Translations under genes and position numbers: made by a program
Notes under the pieces: model-generated
Told to the model about the DNA's origin: nothing
The model's database searches: none
The model's input: only the letters and a program-made list of their open reading frames with translations
In this document: piece after piece, positions 11,594 to 22,742 of the stretch
Layout of the letters: the number at the start of each line of letters is the position of its first letter
Position numbering within the stretch: position 1 is the stretch's first letter
Origin: Pomphorhynchus laevis
Lineage: Eukaryota; Acanthocephala; Palaeacanthocephala; Echinorhynchida; Pomphorhynchidae
Direction: 5' to 3'
Length of the DNA stretch: 64,000 nt
Assembly: GCA_012934845.2 (NCBI GenBank)
Contig: WNNJ02000469.1
Coordinates: 186,001 to 250,000 of the forward strand

Positions 11594-12346
11594 TTAAGAG
11601 CGTCGTAGAATGGTAGGCATGTAAGGCGGGGAGTGGTTGGAAGTGAGATTAAGGGTGGCGAGAAAGTGATTGTATAGGCCAGGATCAGAGATGAACAGTG
11701 AGGTGTAGGTAGCAAAATGAGCGTGGGCAGCTATGATGTCGAGTGTCCCGATAATGATATGTGTGGGGGCAGTGCAGATGAGTTTGTCATTGTAGTTGGA
11801 TAGAATGTTGACGAATCGGATGGAATCGGTGGAAGAGGGTTGGTCGAGGCGGATGTTGAAGTCGCCAAAACCGAGTGAAGGGATGAAGGGCAAAACACAA
11901 TGTGAAAGGAGGTCAGCGAGTTTGGTAAAAAATGAGGTAGGCGTAGATGAACCAGGACGGTATACAATGGCGAGATCTATAGTGATCGGGTTAGAAGAAC
12001 GACAAGTGAGCAGTTCAAAATAACAAGGACTAAAATGGGAAGTGAGTTTGCGAATAGACGCGGGGTGACGGGATAATGTGACAATGCTGTCATCATTAGA
12101 GAATTTAGAGGGTGATGATCTGAAGGGACGATCGGATTCGACTAGTGAGCAACCATCAGAGAGCAAACGGTGGATGGAGAGGTCGTCAGAATCGAAGTGC
12201 CAAGATTCGGTGGGGCAGAAGAGGTCGATGGATTGCTTGGTTAATAGGTTGAGGATAATATCGGATTTATGGAGAATAAATCTAGTGTTGAGGAGGTCAA
12301 GGCGGAAACCGTGTGTGGTGGTGAAAGGGCCTAGCAGAGAAGACAC
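11594..12346 (-). pseudogene. AP-like endonuclease of family A LINE
   Basis: A 250-residue open frame with APE-type LINE endonuclease motifs: CPTESWHFDSDD (catalytic E), AIVYRPGSS, GFGDFNIRLDQ (catalytic D and N) and a late ATLNLTSNHSPP that corresponds to the SDH motif. In the usual element this domain is fused N-terminal to the RT. Here a frame change lies between 11594 and about 11417, so the fusion is broken. Confidence 0.8.
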
Positions 12347-12880
12347 ATAGAGGACATTGAGTGCCCTCTAATTTTGGGGAGCGTTTGAAAAAATTGAAAA
12401 TTTCCGTCGATGTTTGGATAGAGAGAGATGTTTTGCCGTTTTCCTCGCGACGGCGATTTTTGATGCGGGCAGAAGATAGTTGAGCGATTTCAGAAAGGGT
12501 GTGATCAGGGAAAATTCAAGTAGTTAAAGAGAACATGAGTTTAAATAGTTGAGAGAGGACAGAGGACGCGTGAGAGCGATGCTTGAAAACAATTTTCAAG
12601 AGAGAGGCTGATAAGGATTAGATTGAAAAGATTTGTTTAGGCGGATGAATGCGACAGGAGAGATGTCGTTGAAAAATGATGGTTTATCGGCAAGAACACG
12701 AGAAGAGAGGATGGATCTGAAGGCGGAGTCATCATGGTCGAGACATGCTTGTGGAGATAAGGAGGTGGAAGGAGTGATATTAGTGACGATGAAGCAACGA
12801 TCGCGTTGTTATTGCGAAAAATCGCTTGAAACTGTAGTCCAGGAGCCAAAGCTGGCTTCGATTGATTTGCCAGTAGTCAA

Positions 12881-13070
12881 AGCCGGCTACGATTGATTTT
12901 TAATCCATATTTGCTGCTAAATAACTGGACTTCGAAATTCAGCTCCATCAGCTTAATACATCACTCCGAGATGTTCCTAACTACCCAGCAGTCATCGTCA
13001 GTCAGATGAAGTGGTTAGGGTACGTTTCGACTGCTTTTGTGATAACCATATATATACATATATTTATTTA
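12881..13070. other. Spacer, no gene seen
   Basis: A short direct repeat of GCCGGCT/GCTGGCTTCGATTGATTT lies at about 12850-12900. Nothing else was recognised. Confidence 0.4.
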
Positions 13071-13074
13071 TATA

Positions 13075-13290
13075 TATATCAAAATAGGTAAGTATATAAA
13101 ATTAAACCAAGCTTCTTTTGCAATTTTATTTAAAAACGCTTTCGGGTTACCCCTTCGTCAGTTGCACAATACATATTCTTGTAGAATATTGTATTGTGCT
13201 ACTGACGAAGGGGTAACCCGAAAACGTTTTTAAATAAAATTGCAAAAGAAGCTTGGTTTAATTTTATATACTTACCTATTTTGATATATT
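13075..13290. repeat. Long near-perfect palindrome with hammerhead-like cores
   Basis: Two arms of about 100 bases (13075-13176 and 13184-13290) are inverted copies of each other around a short centre. Each arm carries the sequence CTGACGAAGGGGTAACCCGA followed by AA: on the plus strand at 13202-13223 and on the minus strand at about 13161-13140. This matches the hammerhead ribozyme core CUGANGA, a short helix (GGG-UAA-CCC), then GAAA. Penelope-like elements are known to carry such motifs in their terminal repeats, so the palindrome is probably two such terminal repeats head to head. Confidence 0.65.
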
Positions 13291-13349
13291 TATGAATCCG
13301 ACAGAAACAAGGATCCCAAGCTGTAATTCAAATAACCCTATTGATACTT

Positions 13350-13350
13350 T

Positions 13351-13402
<52 letters not shown>
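13350..13402. repeat. (AT)n microsatellite
   Basis: An uninterrupted AT dinucleotide run of about 50 bases. Confidence 0.95.
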
Positions 13403-13407
<5 letters not shown>

Positions 13408-13429
13408 TAATCCATAGGCAACTAAACAC

Positions 13430-13660
13430 ACCCTTAAACAATGTTTAAGCGTCTGATAAAGTGAAAAGTTTGCAAAATGTGAGAGCAAAACGCGTATACC
13501 GTTGTTAAAGTTTGTCGTCACACATAGGATGACTATGCATACGTTGCGACTTTGAATATTGCGAGAATAATTCGGTTATATTTCTTTGTCTAATGAGGAT
13601 ATATAGAATGCTGCATGGTGTTTATGCCTACTTTGAGGAAAACAGTGATTTATATATTCT
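13430..13660 (+). repeat. Dispersed non-coding repeat R, copy 1
   Basis: About 230 bases match 50436-50685 in the same orientation, including GTTTGTCGTCACACA, GACTTTGAATATTGCGAGA and a final GAGGAAAACAGTGAT. No coding potential is seen. Confidence 0.8.
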
Positions 13661-14745
13661 CTTCTCTTTTCTATCCTTCTTCTATCCCGTCCGGTGTTCC
13701 ACAATGCTTCGTATTAGGCCATTTAATTTTCTCTCTTCTTATCAGTGATTTGTCTTCTATTTCTCATCCATATAGCTTCCAGTTATGCAATATGCTGATG
13801 ACATTCTTATCTATTCTCATTCACATGCTTATCGTATTTATGATCTTAGCGTTTCTGGGTCCAACTGTATTGCCTCAATTTTAAATCATCTTTCTTCCCT
13901 TCGTCTTTCTCTGAATTCTAATAAATCCAAAATTATTTGGATCCTACCTCGACGCTCGGCTTAGAACCTCCCTTCGTATTATTAAATTCTACAATTACTT
14001 CTGTCGTTGACAATCTCGTTTTCCTAGTCTTCCATTTCGACGACCGACATTCACTTAAACCTTTCGTAAGAGATAAAGTACACTTATCTACCTTGATTCT
14101 CCACAACCTCCGTCAAATTCGTAGATTGATCAATTTCTCTTCTTTTATGACTCATATATTCTCTCCTTATCTCATTACTTTATTACTGTCTTAGTATATT
14201 TTCAAACTTACCTAAATCCACTCTTCTTCTGCTACAACGCATCGAAAACGCAGCCGTCCGAATTCTTCTCCGTCTGCGTCGTTTTAAAAATGCATCCCAA
14301 CATCTTGCTACTCTCGATTCCCTAACATTTACTGTCGTGTTCAAATTCGTCTTATTCTCATTTCTTTCCGCATTATTACTTTTCATACCCCTTCATTTCT
14401 CAACCTTCCTTTTCTTGTTAATTTTCGTCATCTTTACTGTTCCTTGCGTTTCCGTAATTCCCTTCCTTTACATGTCGCAAACTGTTATACCTCTTTTTGC
14501 TTAAACTCTTTCCTTGTGTATGCTCCTCTCTGGTGGACTAATCGGACCATTCATATACGCCAATCAACCTCCCTGCCGTGCTTCAAACGCCAAATCCAAT
14601 CTCATTCAAACAAATCAAATCATTCAAACAATTTAACTAATTTATCTGTATGACTTTTGGTGTTCTGTTAGTTAGTTGACTTGTAAGTGTGCAGCTGGCA
14701 CGTTTTTGCCACGTTTAATAATTTATTATTAAACGTTAAAAACTA
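13655..14745 (+). mobile_element. Family A LINE, degraded plus-strand copy
   Basis: The copy begins within the RT, just before the B motif (GVPQCFVLGHLIFSLL), directly after repeat R. It continues through thumb-like pieces in shifting frames (13937-14194; then 14444-14653 with NSLPLHVANCYTSF) and ends near 14745 in a TTTAATAATTTATTATTAAA tail. It is 5'-truncated with multiple frameshifts; the B and C motifs are damaged. It is more decayed than the 508-2265 copy. Confidence 0.8.
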
Positions 14746-14939
14746 GGTTTAGGCAACACATGCGATATTAATAAATAATTAAAACGATAAAAATAAAATT
14801 TACAATTCCTTATTGAATGACTTAAATTCTTACTTTGGTGAGCTGATTAATAGTGAAAGTTTAAATACATCTAAGATAAAAATTTGGAAAAAATGCAAAT
14901 TTGATAAAATTAAAAAGAACATATTTTTCTTAGTAAAAT

Positions 14940-15380
14940 ATACTGTGTAAAATATAAATCTAAAAATATGAATAAAGCCTAGGTTCATACATAGTGATTT
15001 TTAATGTACATTAAAATCGCTTTCGGTTTATATGAATAAAATACTTAAAGTGATTAAAGCACACTTTAAAAAATATTGCAAGGTAATTGAAATTAATACT
15101 GGTATAAAACACTATTTCAGTATTAATTCTACAAAAGAATTTTTAGAACAGACAAAAGGAATAAATTTTCAAAATATAAATACATACGATTTTAGTACGC
15201 TTTATACAAATCTAGATTTAGTAGATATTAAAGAAGCATTAGTAAAATTAATTAATCTTATATTCGGAAAAATATATACATATATATGTTATAATAACTA
15301 TAACGCCTATGTAACAAAAATTAAACCATCAAGTAAATATAAATATATGGATAAAATTGAATTAATACAAGACTGAGTAT
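14940..15380 (+). mobile_element. Penelope-like element fragment (type P1), RT start
   Basis: An open stretch (15032-15376) shows FKKYCKVIEINTGIKHYFSI and then the A motif YDFSTLYTNL, the typical Penelope-like form of the catalytic aspartate region. The first 150 bases match the minus strand at 52200-52020 closely, so both are copies of one AT-rich family. This copy is a fragment with no nuclease. Confidence 0.75.
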
Positions 15381-16670
15381 AATATTAGTATTAACTAATA
15401 CTAATATTTCGAAATTAATAGTTACGTTATAATAACGTTATTAGCGTTATCATGTCCATCTTCGCATATTCAAATATTTACTGACCAAAGCTCAGTTTGT
15501 ATAATGTTCAATCCAATCAAAGATGGTAAAATTAGTTAAATAATTTGCACAGTGACGACTAAAATTGTTCGCGTTTTGTTTGGATATAATCTCTATATAC
15601 TTTATAAGTCGAAAATGCATGCACTGACGTACTACCCCGAATCAATTAAATTGAACTGTGTTCTTCGGGATGAACGTTATTAATAAGATTGCATATCGAA
15701 TTATGCAACCTTGGAGTAACAATTTGCGCATTACGTGTGGCTGATGAGATTACATTTCGAATATTGATGATATTACACATCGAATTATTTAACATTAGAG
15801 TAACGATTTGCGCATTACTTTTTTATTTATTTTTGGATGATAATGTTTTGGCAACCATTCTCAAGTGATTTACAAATAGATATTACAAGCTAAATTATGA
15901 TGAATCATTCATGTGGCCTAAATTATAGGTATCACAGTCACTGGGATAAATGCTGATGCAAAACAATGTAATGCAAGACAATGTTTCTTTTCCATTATTG
16001 TAATCGTAATTTTTCTTACATATTATATTACATATATAATTTAAGATATTATTAGTATATTATATAATATATATTATAATATAATATAGAATACTAAACA
16101 GCGCGGAGGATTTTATATAAACTCTAAGTTTAGATAAAAATCAAACAGAAAGTAATCAATTTATCACGAAGTATATCCATATCCTTTAATCCATCAGCAA
16201 AATAACTTGCAACTTGAAAATCGATGCATTGGACGCAGTAGCGACTTTTACCAAACAATTATTCAAGAGGTCACCAAGCGTATTTTTTTCTTACAGGTAA
16301 CTCATGTCCTAGTAATTTCCCATTCCTAAATCTGACCAGCTTGCGAGAGGTAATGAGATTACCAACAATGAAGCTAAGCATAATTAGATAGTCGATTATA
16401 GTAAGATTTTTAGACAAAAAACATTTCCAACCTATAATCATGTATTCAAACGGTTCTTATTTTGAATATATTCTAATCTCATATTTCGTTCTTTATATGG
16501 AGTTCTTTATTTGCCGTTGTCCGTATCATATGATCTTCCAAGATTCAGCATTTTATCGTAATGCTACGTTCATCAACTTGATTGAATCGTGAAAATCATT
16601 TTATGGATTTAAACTACCCCTATAAGTGATACAATCATATATTATAACGTGTAATTTTTCATCGAATAGC
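15381..16670. other. AT-rich DNA with a short local duplication
   Basis: The motif TCGAATTAT...GAGTAAC(A/G)ATTTGCGCATTAC occurs at about 15693-15736 and 15779-15822. No gene was seen. Confidence 0.5.
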
Positions 16671-16674
16671 TGAA

Positions 16675-17185
16675 TTCCTTATAAGCAATCGCCCTACAAC
16701 ATGTGGAAACATTAGTGGTAAGTGCCTGCGCATTAAATATCCACTGAGTACTATTGTTTGAGCAGGATGATGTTGGTAGTTAGGTAATGCTGAAACAGGT
16801 TTGTGAGGATATTCGTACACTGGTTTGCAGACACGTCTAGGATTAAAGCATAGAGCAGAATAACATCTTTACATTTCACAGATTAAATTACTTGTTATGG
16901 AAATATATTTCGAAAATTATTACACCGGTAAGTCGATAAATTCAAATAAAAGTTTCATGTAATTTTTAAACGACTAGCTAGATTCCTTATACACCATCCA
17001 AGTATTACATCATGTTAAACAACGTTAATGCTCAGTGCCTGCGCCCTGAAGATCCACTGAGTACTATAGTCATTACAGGATGATGTTGGTGCTTAGATCG
17101 TGTGGCAAATGGTTCGTGACGATATTCGTACACTAGTTTGCAGGCACATGTTTAGATTTAAAGCATAGATCAGGAGATACTTATT
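16675..17185. repeat. Two diverged tandem repeat units (~290 bp)
   Basis: The segments 16675-16880 and about 16970-17185 share ordered motifs: AGTGCCTGCGC, ATCCACTGAGTACTAT, AGGATGATGTTGGT, GATATTCGTACACT, TTTGCAG and TTAAAGCATAGA. They are an old duplicated or satellite-type unit with no coding content. Confidence 0.75.
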
Positions 17186-17336
17186 ATCATGGAAATAACA
17201 GGTAAAAGGGACATTATAAAAAAGAAACAAAATCAAAAGAAGAAAAAAGAAAACATAATTTGATTCTGAATATTAATTTTGGCGTTATATGCAAGATATC
17301 ACGAAAGCTCTTATTAAATTAGTTCTATAAATCCAT

Positions 17337-17416
17337 TGATCCAATCATTTATTAATTTAATCATTTATTGGTCCAATCATTTATTGATCCTATCATTTAT
17401 TGATCCAATCATTTAT
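17337..17416. repeat. 16 bp minisatellite, 5 copies
   Basis: Five head-to-tail units close to TGATCCAATCATTTAT, with one to three changes each. Confidence 0.9.
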
Positions 17417-17424
17417 TGGTTTTG

Positions 17425-17685
17425 AAAAGGAACGATCCACTATGCCTAATTTACTTGTGGCTCAACATTCATGGGCTGATTTAGTTGATCTCGGCACTAA
17501 TGTAGATATTATCTTAGACTTTTCCAAAGCATTTGATTAGGTGCGTCATGGTAATCTTATTATCACAATGCAAAATTTGACAATTGATTCGAATGTAGTT
17601 TGCTGGATACAAAATTCTATAACTATAAGATCTTATCAGGTTCATGTAAACTGTGTGTGCTCAGAATGGCACAACACATACAGGG
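17425..17685 (+). pseudogene. LINE reverse transcriptase fragment
   Basis: The plus strand reads NVDIILDFSKAFD, a stop, then VRHGNLI and RSYQVHVNCVCSEW, which is the A-motif region and following fingers of a CR1/Jockey-type RT. It is cut on the right at about 17685 by the family C ORF1 copy on the other strand and has no start. Confidence 0.65.
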
Positions 17686-18540
17686 ACGTGTCGCGAGGAT
17701 TGTCCCCCACGCAATTGACACAGGAAAGAGTGGCGAGGCATCTCTCACCTATGCTCATTTTCTGGCATGCACCAGAGGCACATACACCACAAACCGTAGT
17801 CTTTCCACATGAGGACCCCCAGTGTCCCCATGCATGGCACTTATTACAGTGCGGATATGTCAAATTATTCTCTTCAATGAGAGGAAATCTTAAATTGAAT
17901 CCCAAGAATGGGTTGGAAGATGACTTCGCCAATATCAGGCATGTGTCTAAATCAGCATTGCAGAATGCCACAGGGAGAGGCTCGCATCTTTTCTCGTGAC
18001 TTGCCTCACCGTATAGAGGCCAAAAGATTTCCTTAATATATTAGAATCATCATCCGAAAGACATACCGGAAAGTTACTGATTGTTAGTGTGAATTGTATA
18101 GGTTTCAAGGTGATAGTACCTATATGAGATAGGTTCTGGGCAAAATATTCATGATAATCTCTCATTGTGCAGCTGTTGACAAAAGACACTCTCAATGAAT
18201 TTTCCGATATTTTCACTGTGTTGAATATGACCCGATTTGATATTTATATACATATTTTCGCAGAAATGTTGAAAACAGGTTGTGTTTTTCAATTGGTTTT
18301 AGTCCATTAATTACACATAAATTAGCTTGCTTTGAAATTGGGGGGAAGCAACCCCCATGTCATCGACAGAATTACACAAATCTTTACTTACCTTGATGCC
18401 GGAATCCGAAGTAGAGAAAGATACAACACTTCTTACCTGATCCCCGTTGACGTTTTTGACAAGAAAATCAGCAAAAAGTGGGGAGCTTTGATGTTCCGAC
18501 GCTGAATTTTTGCTTACTTTACTCAACATTTTGAATACAC
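17686..18540 (-). mobile_element. Family C LINE copy 3: diverged ORF1 only
   Basis: The 5' leader shares the string CGTTGTGTATTCAAA with the copy that starts near 21440. ORF1 pieces follow: 18529-18311 (N terminus ending DDMGVASPQF), 18216-17947 (VSFVNSCTMRDYHEYFAQNL) and 17971-17686, which keeps SSNPFLGFNLRF and the zinc knuckle CNKCHAWGHWGSSC. The remainder, including all of ORF2, is gone. Frame changes separate the pieces. It is the most diverged family C copy in the window. Confidence 0.75.
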
Positions 18541-21445
18541 AACGACAACAACAACGATTTTATTAAATACCTCAATAACCTATAAGTAGCATGCAAGAAA
18601 AAAAAACAGACAGTCATATCATAGTCAGAAAAAACGGCAGCACAATTTCGGTCTTCAACAATTATGTCTACTACTTTCTCTTCTATGGCCTCAAATCCAC
18701 AGGGATCTGAGCCCACCAACCGATCCAACACGCCGCCTTTCGACTGAACCACCCGGGGTCTTTCACCCCCCGAAGAATCCAATCGAGACGGACTATGCTG
18801 GGTAAACGAGAGACGAGGAGCTTAAGAAACCTTAGCCTTTGCTCTGGGGGACGTCCTCTAGAAAAGAAGACTAATCCCGAGATAGCCCAAGTGCCCCAGA
18901 GGCGCACCTGGGCTTTCCCTTTCAATGACAGATGTTGAGCCCGTTTCAGGGCCCACCTAGTTTCTTCAGGATACATTTGAATCTATCCAGATCGGCTTTC
19001 GCCGGCCAGTTTACCGTAACGGTGAACCCCAGGTATTTTACTCGACTTGTAAAGGTGGGGAGTGGTTCAGAGGCGAATATGGAGGAGAGCGCAGAGAGTG
19101 CTAGTCTCTTAAGTTTTTTCTTTGTTGCAGGGGAGCCATGAAAGACTACCACCTGCGATTTTGCAGAGTTTAAAATAAGATTGGATTGGGGTAGCTGGTC
19201 TTTTAATCTTGAAAAGAAACGGCTGATGTCAGAGACTACGTCTTTACACCTGTGTCCAGTGAACAGGGCTGTGGTGTCATCAGCGTACACCGCTAGACGT
19301 TGTTCGCGTTTAAATATTTTGAATAATTTAATAGAGGCAGCAAGGTATAAGATAGGAGAAAGTGGGGAACCTTGAGGCACACCCGTAATAGGGTAGAACT
19401 GACGCGCATCTGGGTCGTCTTCTTAGTAAAATCGCTTGGTATACAGCAGGATCTCCACTCTGTTCACAATTCTCGCAGGCAACCCGAGGGACCTAAGAGA
19501 AGAGATCACAAAAGGAATGGAGATGCGGTCAAATGCAGCAGAAAAGTCAAGGAAAACAGCCACAACTAAACGATGGCTATTATCCCGACAAAATTGCTCC
19601 ACCTCACCAACTGCTGAATAAACCGAGCGACCTTTGACGAACCCATGAAAACCTGGAGGGATCAAATTACGCCTACTTAAATGGTCGCGGATTTTACGCG
19701 CAAGCGCTTTTTCGTAAATTGACACGAGGGCATTTTGAATCGAAATGGGTCGCAGATCTTTAGGGCATGAGCAGGATTTTTTCTTAGGAATAAAAACACG
19801 CTTACTAATATTGATGCCTGCTACATCGGATGGAGAGGCTAAAAGCATTGTTACGGCCACCTCCCTTCTCTGATCAGCTTCCAAAAGCTGACAGACCCGA
19901 GAAGAAAGTGGAGCGATGGATTTGGAGGTGCCCGGGAGTGGACCCCAGGAATTAAGGATATCCGTTACAGATAGGAGGGGTTATGTACGGAGTATAGTGG
20001 GAACAAATGTGCTTTGGGATAAATCGAGTAATGTCATGGGGTAGACGGATAGACCGCGTTCCTGGAGGACTATAACATCTGCATCTCTACCGGATAGAAG
20101 TCTAAGGGCAGAAGCACCTCCCGAATTCCACTGAAGGATATTCAGTGAAAAAGGCTCACGATTACTCTGCATTGTGGTGGATTAGTTTGATGTGGGATTG
20201 CCTACCTAGAATGAGCTAGGAACGGGAAGGTTCCCCTTTCCCGTCACTAGAACCATCCGGGGCAGGTACCTGCCCATGGGCAGCATCTTCATTTCCCCTT
20301 ATTTTTTTTATTCTTCAGGAGATTGCCAATATTGATAGGATGGATAGGATGAGCCGAAGCCCCCTCTTTTTGGATGATGGAATTGCCGTTGATGATGGAA
20401 TAGTAGGGTTAGTACAGAATGTGGCAACAACAGAGGATACTAAAACTTCCATCTTTTTATACATTGTTTCTATACGTATATCAATTGCTCGCATGAGATC
20501 ATCATCCCTCGTACGAGTGGCAGCATTTGCAAATGTACCAGATTTCGGTTGGGCAGCAGACTTGTTAAATCCACCTTGATATAATTTAAAATGTCTGCAT
20601 TTTCTGCTCCATGCAGGATGGCTCCCCCTACCGTTAGAGCATAATGGGGGGATACACATTTTTCTCCTGTCAACAAAGCCGGACACTGGGGGGAGCCACA
20701 CACCCCACATGTCGATGACTCACTGCAGCTTGAGGCCCAGTGCCCTTATTTGTGGCACCGACTGCAGTGCGGATATGTGAACTCTTCTTTATCAATGATT
20801 GTAAATCTGAGATTAAATCCCATGAAGGGATTACAAGCTGAATTAGCCAGCGATTCAGCCCGCTCTATGGAAGCGGAACAAAATCCAACTGGTATTTGAT
20901 GTCCGCTCTTGCCTATTATTGAACGGAAGTTAGATATTTTAAATGTTTCCTTTAGTAATTCGATATCATTATCTTCCAATTGACAAGGGAGGTTAGATAC
21001 TTTTAGAGTGGCAAGTATGGGTTTAAAGTATATGGACCCATACTCCAACAGGGACGATTCGAAGTATTTAACATACCCCTTTAAGAGGTCTGAGGTGGTA
21101 AACGAAATCTTTAGTTCTGTTTCATAAAGTTTTACCGAGTTGAAAATGATTCTATTTGATAGTTGCTCTGTAAACGGCCGTAGAAAGAAATTAAACAATA
21201 AATGCCTTTCCATAGGCTTTTTGATCTTTATAATTATCAGATTTTTTAGTTTTGGGATTGGGGGAAGTACTTCCCCATCCATGGTAGCAATTGAAAACTC
21301 ACTAACCTTTGGAACAGGCGATTTCAGAGCAGCATTTACCTGTATTTGGTCATGTTCCTTTGTTTTTCCTAGAAAATTGACTGGAAAACTGTTTTTTTAC
21401 AATCCTTTGTTCCTCCGACACGCTTGTTCGTACTCATTTTTTTGA
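18541..21445 (-). mobile_element. Family C LINE copy 2 with internal deletion
   Basis: From the 5' end near 21440 downward: ORF1 (21430-20310, broken into 21282-20746 and later pieces), ORF2 start (20172), and RT (19884-18683). At about 19978 the sequence jumps from the early endonuclease to the region just before the RT; about 950 bases present in the 21.5-25.2 kb copy (its 22945-23905) are missing, so the endonuclease is lost. The RT keeps VFLDFSAAFDRI and YADDT in two frames. The 3' tail ends AATAAAATCGTTGTTGTTG. Confidence 0.85.
18946..19884 (-). pseudogene. RT of family C copy 2
   Basis: Two open pieces overlap around 19380-19425. 19884-19423 carries the fingers and A motif (VFLDFSAAFDRISIPF). 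19380-18946 carries the B motif MPQGSPLSPILYLAAS, the C motif VYADDTTALF and the thumb. They are nearly identical to the plus-strand copy but a frameshift separates them near 19400-19430. A further piece (18976-18683) holds the C terminus in another frame. Confidence 0.8.
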
Positions 21446-21490
21446 ATACACAACGTTTATAACAGTGATTTATTATGTTAACGCAAAAAA

Positions 21491-22614
21491 ATGTGTAGTG
21501 TACAAGTAATTTCGGAGCTATCAAACGATAGTCAATTTCAAGCAAATTCTAACAGAATTCCAACCGAAAAAGAGGTTTGTACTGGATGCTCTTCTACTCA
21601 AAGTCATAGCGATAAGGTCAGTAATGTTTTGTTATCTTCAGGCGATGGGGGGTGCTTCCCCCCATCCCGAAAAAGAGGAACTTGATTTTAATTAAAGTAA
21701 GAAGACCTATAGAAAGGGATCAACTATACAATAAATTTATGAGAAATTTCTCGCTTCTATATAAGAACAGAATTTTATTTAATTCTGTAAAGATACACCG
21801 CTCCGAGGTGAAAATTTCTTTTGTAACATCTGATCTCGCAATGAAATACGCGGAATATTTTTCCGAGAATCTTACAGAATTCGGTGAACTTACCATAAAG
21901 CCTATCCTGGCTTCGATCAAAGTTACCAATCTACCATGTTCAATAGATGAAGATGACAAGCAATCGTTTATGGCAACCTTCAAAGTTTCCAGTCTGAGAA
22001 CAATCGTGGGTAGGGACGGGAACCCTATCCCGGTTGGCTTTTGTAGTGCGCCAGTGGAGTTAGCTGAAACTCTATCAAAATCATCATCCAACCCGTTTAT
22101 GGGGTTCAACATTCGGTTCTCAATAACCGAAATAGACGAATTAACCTACCCCCACTGCAGCCGATGCCACAAATGGGGTCACTGGGCTTCCAGCTGCAGT
22201 GGGATCCCTACATGTGGTATCTGCGGATCAGCCTCTTGTCTATCTCTGTCGTCGAATGACCGTTGCTCGGCCCCCCATTCATGTTCAAACTGCGGGGGGA
22301 GCCATCCTGCATGGCGTAGGAGCTGCAGTAAGTTCAAGGCGTACAGAAGCCTTTTTATTCGTCCGGTTAAACCTACAACTTGCTTCTTTTGTGTGGCCGC
22401 ACCGCGGATGGATGACTCAGAGATATCCCGGTTGATGGATATAAAGATAGCAGAGTCGCATAGAAAGTTGGAAAACTTTATACCAATGGCCGTGGGTGCT
22501 ATCAACACGAATCCCACGATTCCAGTGGCATCTGTTCTTCCAGAGTCAAAAAAGAGAGGGGCTTCGGCCCATGCCGTCCCCCGATCAAGATTGGGAAGCT
22601 TATTCGACGTATGA
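21491..22614 (+). CDS. Family C ORF1, zinc-knuckle RNA-binding protein
   Basis: The main frame (21652-22614) gives 320 residues beginning LPPIPKKRNLILIKV. An alpha/beta segment follows (RILFNSVKIHRSEVKISFVT), then SSNPFMGFNIRFSI, then two CCHC knuckles: CSRCHKWGHWASSC at about residue 168 and CSNCGGSHPAWRRSC at about 211, with a third Cys cluster between them. It should coat element RNA. The N-terminal ATG at 21491 (MCSVQVISELSNDSQF) is in a different frame. The change occurs at a G6/C6 hairpin (about 21648-21668). The minus-strand copy 2 reads through the same hairpin in one frame, so a one-base change here is the simplest explanation. Confidence 0.7.
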
Positions 22615-22742
22615 CTAAGGGAAATGATTATATTGCGCAGGGGCAAGTACCTTCCTTGGAGGAGGCTAGTGGTGGGAAGGGTAACCTTCCTGCACCTAGC
22701 TCTGTCTAGGTAGGCAATCCCCCATCCAACTAATCCATCACA

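Larger units (their letters stand above)
9481..12880 (-). mobile_element. Family A LINE, long broken copy with endonuclease
   Basis: The minus strand carries an endonuclease (12346-11594), the linker plus RT fingers (11417-10737), the RT palm (10679-10188) and thumb (10061-9807). The RT pieces share one frame separated by in-frame stops near 10737 and 10188, and the endonuclease lies in another frame, so at least one frameshift and several stops are present. It has higher GC than its surroundings. A possible 5' leader or ORF1 remnant reaches about 12850. Confidence 0.85.

Noticed and set aside
12078-12350. Plus-strand frame opposite the endonuclease
   Set aside because: Antisense shadow of the family A endonuclease.
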